64,000 nucleotides of DNA from an uncultured Draconibacterium sp. (lineage in GTDB: Bacteria; Bacteroidota; Bacteroidia; Bacteroidales; Prolixibacteraceae), in contig NZ_OY781981.1 in the NCBI RefSeq assembly GCF_963677565.1, positions 3,278,001 to 3,342,000 on the forward strand, in the 5' to 3' direction. A program made the translations under genes and the position numbers. This document shows, piece by piece, positions 36,193-45,642 of the stretch (positions within the stretch are counted from its first letter, which is position 1; every line of letters starts with the position of its first letter). Below the pieces are notes generated by a model. The model ran no database searches. It worked only from the letters and a program-made list of their open reading frames with translations, and was not told the origin of the DNA.

Positions 36193-36981
36193 CTATTTTT
36201 TAAGTGATTGAATTTCTCTTTTTGCAGCTTTTATATCAATGAGGAACTGTGTATTGGCATGTAAACGGGCTACGGTAACGGCTCCCATTGTTCTTCCGGC
36301 TTCCACGTCTGAGTGCCAATGCACATTGCATACATTTCGACTGATACCAAATTCCTTTCCCCTATGGAGTATGGCATCGGTTTGATCAGGAAAAAGTTCG
36401 GTAAGGATTAATGCCCATGCCCAGCCAACTGCGGTATGCCCGGAAGGATACGAACCATCTTTACGCAAAACCTCTTCTTCTTCAGGGGTGCAAATAGGTG
36501 TGTTGTTTACCATAAACGGACGGGGACGCTGGTAGTGTGTTTTTGCTGCATAGGTAGAAAGTCCTGCATCGGCTAATGTGCGCCTTATGAGCAAATAGGT
36601 AACCGGAGTGGTTTCCTCGCTTATTTTTACTGGTAATACAGGATTAAAAGCTTTCAGTGCAGCCGGGAATGAAAGGTCGGCATCCTGAATAGCTTGTTGT
36701 TTGCGTTCTTCATCATCGAGGGCTACGAAATATGCAGCTTTTTCCTGGTCGAGTTGCCAGGCGATGCTTCCCTCTGTGGGAGGCGGAGGTAAAAGTGCAT
36801 AGCTATCAGGAAATTCGGTTTCAGATAAATAGCCTTGTAATATGCCCGGACGGACTTCTTTTACTTCGAGCGAAAGTGAGGTTGCGGGAGCAACTTCAAC
36901 CTTTGAAGGTTGTGTACATCCAAAAGCAAAAAATAAAAATAGGCTTACAATTAAAATTCTTGATGCGATATGATTTTTCAT
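36193..36981 (-). CDS. Class A acid phosphatase (PAP2 superfamily), lipoprotein
   Basis: A 262-residue phosphatase with a lipoprotein-type signal (SLFLFFAFGC). The bacterial class A signature is complete: KTHYQRPRP, SYPSGHTAVGW, then ISRNVCNVHWHSDVEAGR (K-x6-RP, PSGH, SR-x5-H-x3-D). These enzymes hydrolyse phosphomonoesters in the periplasm. It is situated between DUF1254 genes, 5 bp from the neighbour at 34769, as part of the same operon. Substrate unknown. Confidence 0.9.
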   Translation of the reverse strand: MKNHIASRILIVSLFLFFAFGCTQPSKVEVAPATSLSLEVKEVRPGILQGYLSETEFPDSYALLPPPPTEGSIAWQLDQEKAAYFVALDDEERKQQAIQDADLSFPAALKAFNPVLPVKISEETTPVTYLLIRRTLADAGLSTYAAKTHYQRPRPFMVNNTPICTPEEEEVLRKDGSYPSGHTAVGWAWALILTELFPDQTDAILHRGKEFGISRNVCNVHWHSDVEAGRTMGAVTVARLHANTQFLIDIKAAKREIQSLKK

Positions 36982-37050
36982 GATTACAACTCGTTACTAA
37001 TATTTATCTTTTATTCCTTTTCCAAACCAAAAGAAACACTAACTGCATGG

Positions 37051-38559
37051 TTAATCTATTGGAATAATTTTTCCGGGTCTCCACGTTTTATCAAACCAGG
37101 GCTCAAGAGGACCATATAACCTCAGAATTAACCAAAATCCTTTGCCCGGAACGGTTTGCACCCAGTTGCCTTCCTTTCCTTCGGGTGGTTTGGGTCCAAA
37201 GTATACATCGGTTGAGCCGTCGCTGTTTTGTTGAACCCTTTCAGCCATGCTGCTGATACTTGGAAATCGCTGGTCGGTTTGTAGCATGGAGCGGGTTTGT
37301 GAATCGTACAATAGAATAGACCAGAAATCTTTTGCCGGAACATTGGCCGGAATGTTTAGTTTGTACGTTTTTGAACCATCCAGAAACTTGCCATCGGCAT
37401 CTTTTGCCGCTGCTGCATATTGCGATCCTACACCAACCATTTCAATGGCCATTGCCGGAGTAATTCCTGTGGCATTGTACATAAACATGGTACGTGCATC
37501 GAGGTGCAGCCAACCCTCTTTCGACATAAATTCGTGATTACCTATGGCAAAAGCGCTAAACCATGTTTTATCATCATCATAAAAATAAACCATGTCATCA
37601 TCGGAGTCGAAAGAAATAGTACGGGCTATGCCTGCACCGGTTAAGGCAGCTTCGTTCAATATCTGTTTTTTATTTTCATCTAACTCAAACGCATGTCCTT
37701 TACTTATTCCCAACAATGCCAAACGGCCTTTTTGTTCAGCGTTTATTGCATCAGGGTGCTCGCTTTGGATAAGTTTGTCCAATTCCTCATAAAACTCATA
37801 ATTATTGGGATGTATGGTATTATGTGCCACACCCGAAACATTTTTAAACTCCATAGCCGGTGGATTGTCGGCCTTTGCCAATGGATAAATTTTAAGGTGT
37901 TTTTTAATATTGTCAACTGCTGGTTTGGTGTCGCCATTAACCATAAAACCTCTTACTATAAACCAAACGCCATAAGTGCGTGATTTAAATGTGTAATAAC
38001 CTGCCGGAATTTCCCCTTCGTAATCGGGAGAAAGAATCAGGTATTTGCCACCTTTTCCTTTATCTGGTCCGGCATTACCTACATCGGCAACGTAACGCAT
38101 CCACATATCATCCAAAATTCCGAGCACATTTGCCGGAGCTTCAATAACTAATGCGTTATCGGTTTTCAGATCTAAAAAGTTAGCAGCATACACCGTTTCG
38201 GTATTGGCAGTTAGCCAAAGTGCTTTCGAGTCCATTAAGGTTTCAAAAATGGCCATCTGGTTCGATTTAACAATACCCATTTCTTTATACCCGTTGCGCA
38301 TAGCATACATCGAAGAGGCTGACATTTCATCTAAAAAAACATCAACCGCCCTGTTAAATACCAGGTAATCTTTTAATAGCTCAGATGTTTCCTTAGAAGG
38401 AAACCCATCCTTGAAATAAAGATTTCCAATGCGGGTTTCAACCTCGTTAGGCATACTAATTCCTTGCGGAATATCTGTGGTCATTTTCATTTTTTGGCTT
38501 TGTGCCTGCAAGCTCAAAACACCAAGAAAGACGAAAAGTGTACTTATAAATAGTTTCAT
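37051..38559 (-). CDS. DUF1254/DUF1214 domain protein, secreted
   Basis: A 502-residue protein with a signal peptide (FVFLGVLSLQAQ) and no lipobox. The DUF1254 half begins near residue 90 and includes ANTETVYAANFLDL and GPDKGKGGKYLIL. The DUF1214 half has VPAKDFWSILLYDSQTRSM and YFGPKPPEGKEGNWVQTVPGKGFW (ending LRLYGPLEPWFDKTW). This is the GKGGKY-type subgroup, different from the FWCDI-type at 34769 and 44055. It ends 7 bp from the next DUF1254 gene upstream, suggesting co-expression. Function unknown. Confidence 0.88.
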   Translation of the reverse strand: MKLFISTLFVFLGVLSLQAQSQKMKMTTDIPQGISMPNEVETRIGNLYFKDGFPSKETSELLKDYLVFNRAVDVFLDEMSASSMYAMRNGYKEMGIVKSNQMAIFETLMDSKALWLTANTETVYAANFLDLKTDNALVIEAPANVLGILDDMWMRYVADVGNAGPDKGKGGKYLILSPDYEGEIPAGYYTFKSRTYGVWFIVRGFMVNGDTKPAVDNIKKHLKIYPLAKADNPPAMEFKNVSGVAHNTIHPNNYEFYEELDKLIQSEHPDAINAEQKGRLALLGISKGHAFELDENKKQILNEAALTGAGIARTISFDSDDDMVYFYDDDKTWFSAFAIGNHEFMSKEGWLHLDARTMFMYNATGITPAMAIEMVGVGSQYAAAAKDADGKFLDGSKTYKLNIPANVPAKDFWSILLYDSQTRSMLQTDQRFPSISSMAERVQQNSDGSTDVYFGPKPPEGKEGNWVQTVPGKGFWLILRLYGPLEPWFDKTWRPGKIIPID

Positions 38560-38566
38560 AATATTA

Positions 38567-39997
38567 TTATTTTAGAAGTTGAACATCGGGTAATACAAAG
38601 CTTTTGTCGAAGTAACTTTCCTGCGGGCCATAAAAGCGGAAAAGCAGGAAAAAATCTTCGCCATTGGTGGGAATCCAGTTCGATTCCATTCCTTCGGGAG
38701 CTGTTTCGCTGAAAAAGATATCCACTGAACCGTCGTCGTTTAATTTCATATTTTCCTTGTCGTACGATGATAAACCTACTCTTCCCAAATCGTTATAAAT
38801 CCAGGCTTTGGTTTTTTTGCTATACACAATCACCGACCAAAAATCGCGCGCCGGAACTTCGGCCGGTACCGTTAATTTGTATTGTTTTTCACCTTTAAGT
38901 AAATTTCCGTCTGCATCTTGCATTGCATTCAGATAGGCTGTTGCTTTTCCCAAATGTCGAGGGAAAAATGTAGCCCAGTGAAACAGGCTGCCCCGTTCGT
39001 CCATTAGCAAGTATTCACCTTCGTCGAACACAAATCCGTCATTCGATGGCTCTCTAATATTCATCCACTGCCTTCCTTCCCATTGTTTGATAAGCGAGAA
39101 TCCGGGTGTTTCAAACATGTACTCCAGGTAGTTGTAGCCATCGGCTATTGCTTTTGTTAATGCACTTTTAACTTTATCATTTGGGATAAAGGGCTTGTCC
39201 TTCTCTATTCCAATAGATGCCAGCATTCCGCCCATTACCATGTCTCTTTTCTGTAGTGGTTCGGTATCCATTAATTCTTTAATGTACCCGAAGTAGCTAA
39301 AATCGTAATCAGGAAGGGTTGGCAAATGTTTTCCGGCAATGTCAATGTAATTACCTTGTGGTGGATTATTTATTTCAGCCAAACTATAGGCATTAATGTT
39401 TTTGGCGTATTCTGCAGCTTCCTTGAAGGTAGCACCGCCAATTGGTATGCATCGTAAAGCCACAAAAACCTGGTACGAGCCGGAAGGCACGTTGATGCAG
39501 CCTTCAATTTCACTGCCATCGTAATCTGGAGGAAGAAAAACATATTTTCCTCCTTTTCCGGCATCGGCTCCGGCCGGGCCAATATCCGCGATGGGTTCCT
39601 GCCAGATATCAACAGCACTGCCAAATAAAGCCGTTTTGTTCGAAGCCGGAGGGATATCCAATACAACCGGTCCGTTTTTCGTGTTTAAATATACATTGGC
39701 ATACGGAGTTTGATTGTTGGCGGTTAACGCCTCCTGTTTGGCTGTAGGAATTTCCGATAACCAGTACACCGTATTGTAACCTCCGCCCAGATTAAAACTG
39801 GCATTGCGCATACAAATCATACTCACAGCTGGCAACGACCATGTTACTGCCTCCATTCCCCGCTGGTAGGCTATTTGATATTCCCATTCAATAACTTGGG
39901 GAGCTTGTGTCTTTTCTATTTGATTTGTTTGAGGATTGCACGCTGTTAATACTAAACATGCAAGGGTAATTGTAATGAAATAAAATCTTACTTTCAT
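38567..39997 (-). CDS. DUF1254/DUF1214 domain lipoprotein
   Basis: A 476-residue lipoprotein (TLACLVLTAC). The DUF1254 half has LTANNQTPYANVYLN and GADAGKGGKYVFLPPDY; the DUF1214 half has VPARDFWSVIVYSKKT and FFSETAPEGMESNWIPT. It is of the same subgroup as the 502-residue neighbour 7 bp downstream, so the pair is probably a recent tandem duplication that has diverged. Function unknown. Confidence 0.9.
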   Translation of the reverse strand: MKVRFYFITITLACLVLTACNPQTNQIEKTQAPQVIEWEYQIAYQRGMEAVTWSLPAVSMICMRNASFNLGGGYNTVYWLSEIPTAKQEALTANNQTPYANVYLNTKNGPVVLDIPPASNKTALFGSAVDIWQEPIADIGPAGADAGKGGKYVFLPPDYDGSEIEGCINVPSGSYQVFVALRCIPIGGATFKEAAEYAKNINAYSLAEINNPPQGNYIDIAGKHLPTLPDYDFSYFGYIKELMDTEPLQKRDMVMGGMLASIGIEKDKPFIPNDKVKSALTKAIADGYNYLEYMFETPGFSLIKQWEGRQWMNIREPSNDGFVFDEGEYLLMDERGSLFHWATFFPRHLGKATAYLNAMQDADGNLLKGEKQYKLTVPAEVPARDFWSVIVYSKKTKAWIYNDLGRVGLSSYDKENMKLNDDGSVDIFFSETAPEGMESNWIPTNGEDFFLLFRFYGPQESYFDKSFVLPDVQLLK

Positions 39998-40039
39998 CGT
40001 ACTTATTTTTTATTTGATAGTTCAGTTACGAAACTTTTA

Positions 40040-41113
40040 TTATCGCCCAAAAGACTCTCCAATCCTGAAATACAATCCCCAGTCGTCTTTCCCCTGGGCA
40101 ATATCAATACCTATATTAACGCGTTCCTTTTCAATCATCATAAATCGAAAACCAACACCGATGCCCGGCAACAATTCGTGATCGGGTATTTCCGAGAAAC
40201 TATCTACAGCAGTAGCCAGCCCCATAAAACCAACCATGCCCAGTTTTTTATAAAAGCGCCAACGGTATTCTGCCTGGATTGCATAAACCTGATTGTTGCG
40301 GTATTTTCCCGAAGTATACCCCCGAATGTCATCTTGTCCAACTACATTTTGTCCCTGAAAAGGAACGTCTCCGGTTGAAATATCGGCCTTAAAACGAGTG
40401 GCCAGAATGTTTTTTTCGTTTTTGATTTTGAAATAGTGATTATAGGTAAATTCAAAGTTATTGAAGTTGGAACTGCTGTTTAACCATTCGGAATAAACCG
40501 CGTGTTTAAATTCAATATTGTAACCGCCATAAGGATTTAGTTGATGTTCGCGCTTATCATAATTCAACTGATACCCGATGTTGTGCATATTTACTTTTTC
40601 CGATTTTAAGCTGTCGGGCACCCAGTCGGGAAGGTCGTATCCGGTTTTAGCTTTTGAATATATCCCGTTAACACCAATATAAAGTTGATCGAAAATTTTT
40701 CTTTCAACGCGTAATAAAGTAAATGTTGCTTTTGTATTAAATCCAATGAATACTCCCTCTGAAACAGGAATTTCTTGCCAATACTGGAAATTAATATTTC
40801 CAAATCCTCCGGCCATCATCACCCTCCACCTATCTTCGTTAAAATACATTTGCTGAAATGCGGCCGTAAAAAATGTATTGTTTGTTGAATAAATTCCAAA
40901 AATGCCGGTAGAGGAGGAGGGTGAAATTGTATCGTTTTGATTTAACTTGTAAAAGGCCTGTACCAGAGCACCACCGCTTAATCCGAATGTTTTGTCATAG
41001 TCAATAATTGGTATAGCCGCGTACGATACTTTTTTTAAAGAATCTTGTTTTTCTATTGCAAAAGTAAAATTACATAGTTGTAATAAAAGTAAGAGGATTA
41101 TATGTTTCTTCAT
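40040..41113 (-). CDS. Omp85/BamA-type outer-membrane barrel protein
   Basis: A 357-residue protein with a signal peptide (IILLLLLQLCNFTFA) and a D15-type barrel. The lid motif appears in VVGQDDIRGYTSGKYRNN and the final strand ends with IGESFGR. POTRA domains are absent, as in the 383-residue protein at 23144-24295, which it resembles in the RGY motif and in length. It is upstream of the DUF1254 genes on the same strand, so it may be the first gene of their operon. TetR lies just upstream of it. Role unknown. Confidence 0.82.
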   Translation of the reverse strand: MKKHIILLLLLQLCNFTFAIEKQDSLKKVSYAAIPIIDYDKTFGLSGGALVQAFYKLNQNDTISPSSSTGIFGIYSTNNTFFTAAFQQMYFNEDRWRVMMAGGFGNINFQYWQEIPVSEGVFIGFNTKATFTLLRVERKIFDQLYIGVNGIYSKAKTGYDLPDWVPDSLKSEKVNMHNIGYQLNYDKREHQLNPYGGYNIEFKHAVYSEWLNSSSNFNNFEFTYNHYFKIKNEKNILATRFKADISTGDVPFQGQNVVGQDDIRGYTSGKYRNNQVYAIQAEYRWRFYKKLGMVGFMGLATAVDSFSEIPDHELLPGIGVGFRFMMIEKERVNIGIDIAQGKDDWGLYFRIGESFGR

Positions 41114-41206
41114 TTATAGCTAGTTTTATACAACTAAAAATAAGGAAGAAATGGTGCTTATTTTAGACAACCCTGTATACTGCGAACATAATTTCAGCTG
41201 GGTGTC

Positions 41207-41773
41207 TTAAAATGTTGCGTTAAAAGATTCGTACAACTTTGAATTGACTATACGATTTACGGTATGCAATATTTCTTTTGCATGTCGTTGAAGTGTTATT
41301 GAAGATAAATCTTCAGGATCAATTCTGGAGTACCAGGCTTCGCCTACAGTAATCCATAAATCAGATACTGTAACGTCGCACGCATTTAACTTTAATGATT
41401 TGGCGAACAACTCCAAGGCGAATGCTTGTGAAATAGCTTCGTAAGATTTTATGAACAGAAGATTTAATTGAGGTTGGTGTCGATGATGAAACAGTTGCAA
41501 ACCAAATTGTAGCGGAATAGGATATTCTGCCAATAAATTATACAAATCGGGAATTAGGTTTTTGCATCTCTTTTTTCCTGTTTCTTTAAATTCCTCCGAA
41601 ATGTTCCAGTGCATTTCCAGCAATTCATCAATAAATATATTCACTTCACCAAAATAATGATAGAAAGAAGCTCTGGATAATCCTACAGCTCTGCTGATGT
41701 TATTAATGCTAAGTTTATCCGGGCCGTATTTTGCAAACTGTTTGTAGCCTTCGTTAAGCCATTTCTTTTTCAT
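41207..41773 (-). CDS. TetR family transcriptional regulator
   Basis: A 188-residue protein with an N-terminal TetR helix-turn-helix (LSINNISRAVGLSRASFYHYFG) and a helical ligand-binding part. It is located directly upstream of the Omp85/DUF1254 genes and is probably their repressor. Inverted repeats upstream of its start (ACATT/AATGT at about 41787-41803 and ATGTA/TACAT at 41800-41813) could be its operators. A truncated relative lies at 46140-46226 next to enolase. Confidence 0.85.
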   Translation of the reverse strand: MKKKWLNEGYKQFAKYGPDKLSINNISRAVGLSRASFYHYFGEVNIFIDELLEMHWNISEEFKETGKKRCKNLIPDLYNLLAEYPIPLQFGLQLFHHRHQPQLNLLFIKSYEAISQAFALELFAKSLKLNACDVTVSDLWITVGEAWYSRIDPEDLSSITLQRHAKEILHTVNRIVNSKLYESFNATF

Positions 41774-41786
41774 CGTTATGGGATTT

Positions 41787-41813
41787 ACATTTGATTTTAA
41801 TGTATTGGTACAT
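41787..41813. promoter_or_regulatory. Possible TetR operator
   Basis: Overlapping short inverted repeats ACATT...AATGT and ATGTA-TTGG-TACAT stand 14-40 bp upstream of the TetR start. They are short and by-eye only. Confidence 0.4.
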
Positions 41814-41939
41814 ATTTAACTAAAATAGGCATAAATTCATTAAAAGAAAAGCCTCTTTTAAATCAATAGTTAACAGGCATAGAAATATCGTGTAAAAGAT
41901 TATGTGTTCAATATAATTCGTTATTTATTGATGGCACAA

Positions 41940-42070
41940 AAAACCGCCTTTTAAACGAAAAACGGTTTCATATTGTGCGTCAAAGTATTCTTACTTTTTG
42001 TAGATTTTTATATCCGTAGATAGCACTCGCTAGAAGTGCTTCTTCAACACGAAGCAGTTGGTTGTATTTA
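41940..42070 (-). pseudogene. Decayed copy of the enolase 3' end with its terminator (copy 2)
   Basis: The minus strand reads KYNQLLRVEEALLASAIYGYK, matching the enolase KYNQLLRIEEELGASAIYGYK. A one-base loss in the A-run then throws it out of frame. A weakened CCG.../...CGG hairpin follows at about 41943-41968. The copy abuts the stop codon of the 173-residue barrel gene (42072) and has the same orientation as intact enolase. Confidence 0.85.
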
Positions 42071-42071
42071 T

Positions 42072-42560
42072 CTAAAACATATATTGAACCGATAGCCCGA
42101 GTCTGGTATACGACAGATCAAACAAAGTTCCCCGTAATTCTGGCGTTAAATTAATTCGTTTTGAAAGAGCAATGTTGAGGCCTGCACCTATATTCAAACC
42201 AGTATAAGAACCAGTCCTTGTGTCATTAGTAAGAAGCGTTTCGCGTTTCCAAAAATTAAAAGCTATACCTGCAAGTGCATAGGCATTAAGTTTTTTATCA
42301 TTATCGAAAAAGACAAAATGACCATCCAGATCGACAATCTCCCAACTGAGTCCTAAATTTTCAAAGACGTGCGAATACGAAAGGGCAACTTCCCATTTCT
42401 CTGTTATTTCGTATATTCCCTTAATTCCTAAGCCGGTACTTTCTACCTCAGAAACATATGCTGCCCCAATGCCTAACCGAAATTTTGATTCATCAGGCGA
42501 TTGAGAAAAAACACTTGCAAAAGAATGAATGAATACTAATAATAAGACTAATTTTTTCAT
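42072..42560 (-). CDS. Small outer-membrane beta-barrel protein
   Basis: A protein of about 162 residues with a signal peptide (MKKLVLLLVFIHSFASVFS) and an OmpA/OmpX-type barrel of eight strands (alternating aromatic/Gly patterns such as WEVALSYSHVFENLG and GLNIGAGLNIALSKRINLTP), ending in VQYMF. ATG 42560 is chosen as the signal-peptide start rather than 42593. The stop codon lies 2 bp from the decayed enolase copy, so its original downstream sequence has been replaced. Confidence 0.75.
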   Translation of the reverse strand: MKKLVLLLVFIHSFASVFSQSPDESKFRLGIGAAYVSEVESTGLGIKGIYEITEKWEVALSYSHVFENLGLSWEIVDLDGHFVFFDNDKKLNAYALAGIAFNFWKRETLLTNDTRTGSYTGLNIGAGLNIALSKRINLTPELRGTLFDLSYTRLGLSVQYMF

Positions 42561-42669
42561 ATTTAATATTTTTAAATAATTATGAGTTTTCATATTTGTT
42601 TTTGAATTGTCAAGATTCTATTGTTCAAAAAAAATGAAGTTCTATTATTGTTTTGCTTTATATTTCTTC

Positions 42670-43731
42670 TTATTCTTTTCCATTCAGGATATCCGGAATA
42701 AATAAAAGGTTTAGTAAAACCGAATTATTTCTGAATCGTTGTTGCATACCAAAGTCAAATCCATATTTTAAATTGAGTTGCATATGCTCTTTCATTATCC
42801 AATATCCAAAATTTGCATTAATGGTGCTCTTACGGTCATAATAAGAGTCATTCCAATAAACATCTTCTCCTTTATCTCTAGTTACTTGCCAGTTATGCCC
42901 CCCCATAATGCCTAGCTCCAATCGTTCTGTTAGATATTGGCTAATACCCCATTCTAATGAAAACCGATTTCCCGGTTTAACATCCATATCTTTAATTTTA
43001 CTGTTAGCTTCAAACGTTAAACCAAACATTAATGCTGTGGATTTGTCCTCAACTGGGTAATAATATCCATACCCTTGAAATTGATGTGTCCAAAAACCGA
43101 GTCCAATATTATCAGCAGATCCCGATGTGTATTTTCCTGTAGGAGCATAAAAACCATACATAAATGTTAAGTCGAATTGATCGACCTGCCAAGATAGACC
43201 GACAGGTGCAATAAATAAATCCGTAAATCCAGAATTTTTGCCTTCAAAAGTATTAGTATAGGTATTATCACCAATAATTCCACTTCGTTCTGTAATAAAA
43301 GAAGCATCTGCTGAAAAATAATTTACTGAGATACCAGCCAAATATTTTGCTTCCCCCAATACGGTAGCGTTTGAAGCCCAGAATATTGAAGGAATGCTTG
43401 TAAAAGCAGAAAGGTCTGTATTTACTTCAACATCATGGAGATTGGGAAGAAAATTACTGATGGGGATGTTAGTTAGGCCATTTCCATTTTTATCATAGTA
43501 TTTATTGCTATGCACATATGCATTATACCACAATACAAATAAACCAGAGGGAGGCGTTGCTAAATCTCGAATATTTTTCACTCCAGGAGCATAATGTCCT
43601 CCCTGGACTGGTGATACTTGCTGACCTTTTGCGGGTATAAAACAACATATTAAAAAAACGATGCCAACTAATTGATTAAGTTTTTTTAATACATTTTTTA
43701 GTTTCCGAGAGGTATGTAACTTTGATTTCAT
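42670..43731 (-). CDS. MetA-pathway-type outer-membrane transport protein
   Basis: A 353-residue protein with a hydrophobic N-terminal segment (LVGIVFLICCFIPAKG) and a barrel of the same broad type as the 268-residue protein at 33961: APVGLSWQVDQFDLTFMYGFYAPTGKY, GFWTHQFQGYGYYYP, and SLEWGISQYLTERLELGIMGG. Members are associated with uptake of aromatic or hydrophobic compounds. It precedes the 173-residue barrel on the same strand and lies on the same side of a DUF1254 gene, mirroring the pairing at 33-36 kb. Confidence 0.75.
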   Translation of the reverse strand: MKSKLHTSRKLKNVLKKLNQLVGIVFLICCFIPAKGQQVSPVQGGHYAPGVKNIRDLATPPSGLFVLWYNAYVHSNKYYDKNGNGLTNIPISNFLPNLHDVEVNTDLSAFTSIPSIFWASNATVLGEAKYLAGISVNYFSADASFITERSGIIGDNTYTNTFEGKNSGFTDLFIAPVGLSWQVDQFDLTFMYGFYAPTGKYTSGSADNIGLGFWTHQFQGYGYYYPVEDKSTALMFGLTFEANSKIKDMDVKPGNRFSLEWGISQYLTERLELGIMGGHNWQVTRDKGEDVYWNDSYYDRKSTINANFGYWIMKEHMQLNLKYGFDFGMQQRFRNNSVLLNLLFIPDILNGKE

Positions 43732-44054
43732 ATTATAAACTCATGTTTATTTAGTCGAGTTAATCTATTCTCTTTGATGTTGATTATCGGGTTTAAATAC
43801 CTTTGCTTATTTAAACATCTCTATCACAAACTGAATGAGATCCCAATTTTATGCAAGCAAGGTATTAGCCTCGTTCTAGTCAAGATAGATACTGTTCCTT
43901 GTTAGTATTTTTTATGTATTTAAGCAAGATAGCCTCAATTGACATTGAGGATTCATATCTCAAAGTCATCATGAATAATTTACTATTTATAATCTATTTT
44001 TAGTTTTTTATGGAGTTTTCTTGATATCGACTAAGTGATATGTTTATTTCTTAA
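43732..44054. other. Intergenic region without recognisable features
   Basis: 323 bp of AT-rich sequence between minus-strand genes, with no gene, RNA or strong hairpin seen. Confidence 0.5.
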
Positions 44055-45470
44055 CTAATTATTTTTAACCATTGGCGGATTTGTCCATTCTCCCGATAAA
44101 GCTACTTCTTCAGGGCCATAAAGGCGCATAGCCACATAAAATGGCCCATCGGGGGCCGGTAGCCAGTTTGCTTCCAATTCCGCTCCGGGCGATTCTTTTT
44201 GAATGTAAATAGTTAATGAGCCATCGTCGCCAAATACATAATTATCCATCATTGAAGAGTTTACAAGGTAACGATCAATTGGGTTCTCAATAAGAAGCTG
44301 GGTTTTGCCATCGTACATGGTAATCGACCAGAATGATTTTACAGGAGGCAACTCATCGGCTTTAAAGGTAATGGAATAGCGATTTGCAGAAGCATCTAAG
44401 GGCAAACCTTCCGAATCGGTTAAATAAGAAGGATAGATGGCCTCGAATGCTGAATTACCATAAAGCCCTACATGTGCTGCCACAGCTCTGGGCAGATAAA
44501 AATTATCCAGATTATAATATTTTCTGGCGCTTTGGGTTAAAAACTCACGTGTTCCAAACATTTTTGTGCTAAAGAGCGGATCGGTATCTGTGTTCTTTTT
44601 AAATGCTTCAATTTCGGCAAAACCTTCTGCTACACCATCTTTTAATGCTTGCACGATTTTTGAGTCAAACTGTGTTGCATTAAACTCTGCATCAGTACCT
44701 AAACCTATTTTAGCAAACTTTTCCATTAGTGGTTTTTCACTGTCAATGGGATCAATAAAGTCTAACATAAAATCAAGGTATTTAAATGCATTAATATTGA
44801 ATTGCTCACCTTCAATCCAGGCAGGGAAATTTTCAACTACCGGAGTTTCCGAAGCTTCAGCACCGTTGTACTCGCTCAAGGTTTGAACTTTGTAATTACT
44901 TTGAATTTCCTTTACTCTATCCAGATCATTATCGTTCATTAACTGGGTACGAACAACGTTAAAAAACATGCTGGTTTCGCAGTAAATAACATCGCGAATA
45001 CTTTCTGGTGTTTCACCTTTCCAGCCTTCAGGAGCAATCAGATACGATCCTGCCTGACTCCCTGTGCTTAAGTTTCCTATGTAAGCAAAGTTATGGGTGT
45101 ATAAATCAATTAACTGGAAAGAGTAATAACGATTAGCTTCTACTTCAGGAACAGAAATTACTATGGGTTCAGCGCTGATATCACACCAGAATGTACAATA
45201 AGGAGTGTCGGAGTTAGGTGTTACTACTGTTTTGTCATCTGGTGCAGTTAGTCTGGCTTCGCAGAACTTTTGGTTAAGTTCGCTTTTGTATTCGGGCGAT
45301 CTTTTCTCAAGCGAGAAAGCATACAGGGTTTTATAGTTCATAACAATAGGGAAACCATAAATGTAGGCTTCTTTAGCTATTTCTTTAGCCTCTTTAGGTG
45401 TAAGTTTTTCTGTCTGAGGAGTGCACCCAAATAGAAGGACGGCAATTAATGTAATAACAAATGTTTTCAT
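44055..45470 (-). CDS. DUF1254/DUF1214 domain lipoprotein
   Basis: A 471-residue lipoprotein (LIAVLLFGC). The DUF1254 half has AYIYGFPIVMNYKT and VTPNSDTPYCTFWCDIS; the DUF1214 half has ADELPPVKSFWSITMYDG and YIQKESPGAELEANW. It is a close paralogue of the protein at 34769-36187. It starts opposite the MarR regulator gene across a 172-bp region holding two perfect inverted repeats, so MarR control is likely. Confidence 0.9.
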   Translation of the reverse strand: MKTFVITLIAVLLFGCTPQTEKLTPKEAKEIAKEAYIYGFPIVMNYKTLYAFSLEKRSPEYKSELNQKFCEARLTAPDDKTVVTPNSDTPYCTFWCDISAEPIVISVPEVEANRYYSFQLIDLYTHNFAYIGNLSTGSQAGSYLIAPEGWKGETPESIRDVIYCETSMFFNVVRTQLMNDNDLDRVKEIQSNYKVQTLSEYNGAEASETPVVENFPAWIEGEQFNINAFKYLDFMLDFIDPIDSEKPLMEKFAKIGLGTDAEFNATQFDSKIVQALKDGVAEGFAEIEAFKKNTDTDPLFSTKMFGTREFLTQSARKYYNLDNFYLPRAVAAHVGLYGNSAFEAIYPSYLTDSEGLPLDASANRYSITFKADELPPVKSFWSITMYDGKTQLLIENPIDRYLVNSSMMDNYVFGDDGSLTIYIQKESPGAELEANWLPAPDGPFYVAMRLYGPEEVALSGEWTNPPMVKNN

Positions 45471-45550
45471 TTTAAATTATTTTGGTTATGCTAATTAAAT
45501 CATGCTAATTACTTTCATGTCAGTACCATTATTGCTAACATTGCACATCA

Positions 45551-45570
45551 ACTAATGAATGGTCATTAGT
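45551..45570. promoter_or_regulatory. Putative MarR operator 1
   Basis: ACTAATGA-ATGG-TCATTAGT, a perfect 8-bp inverted repeat with a 4-base gap, in the divergent region between the DUF1254 and MarR genes. Confidence 0.65.
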
Positions 45571-45602
45571 TATAGTAAACAATAATACAAAACTTTAAAA
45601 AT

Positions 45603-45626
45603 TGATTGATGAGAATTCATCAATCA
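45603..45626. promoter_or_regulatory. Putative MarR operator 2
   Basis: TGATTGATGA-GAAT-TCATCAATCA, a perfect 10-bp inverted repeat with a 4-base gap, ending 16 bp before the MarR start. It has the same arm-gap-arm layout as operator 1, centred 54 bp away. Confidence 0.7.
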
Positions 45627-45642
45627 GTTAATATTTATTAAG

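Noticed and set aside
42072..42593. Start at 42593 for the small barrel gene
   Set aside because: The signal peptide begins at ATG 42560; the extra N-terminal residues are polar and would block export.
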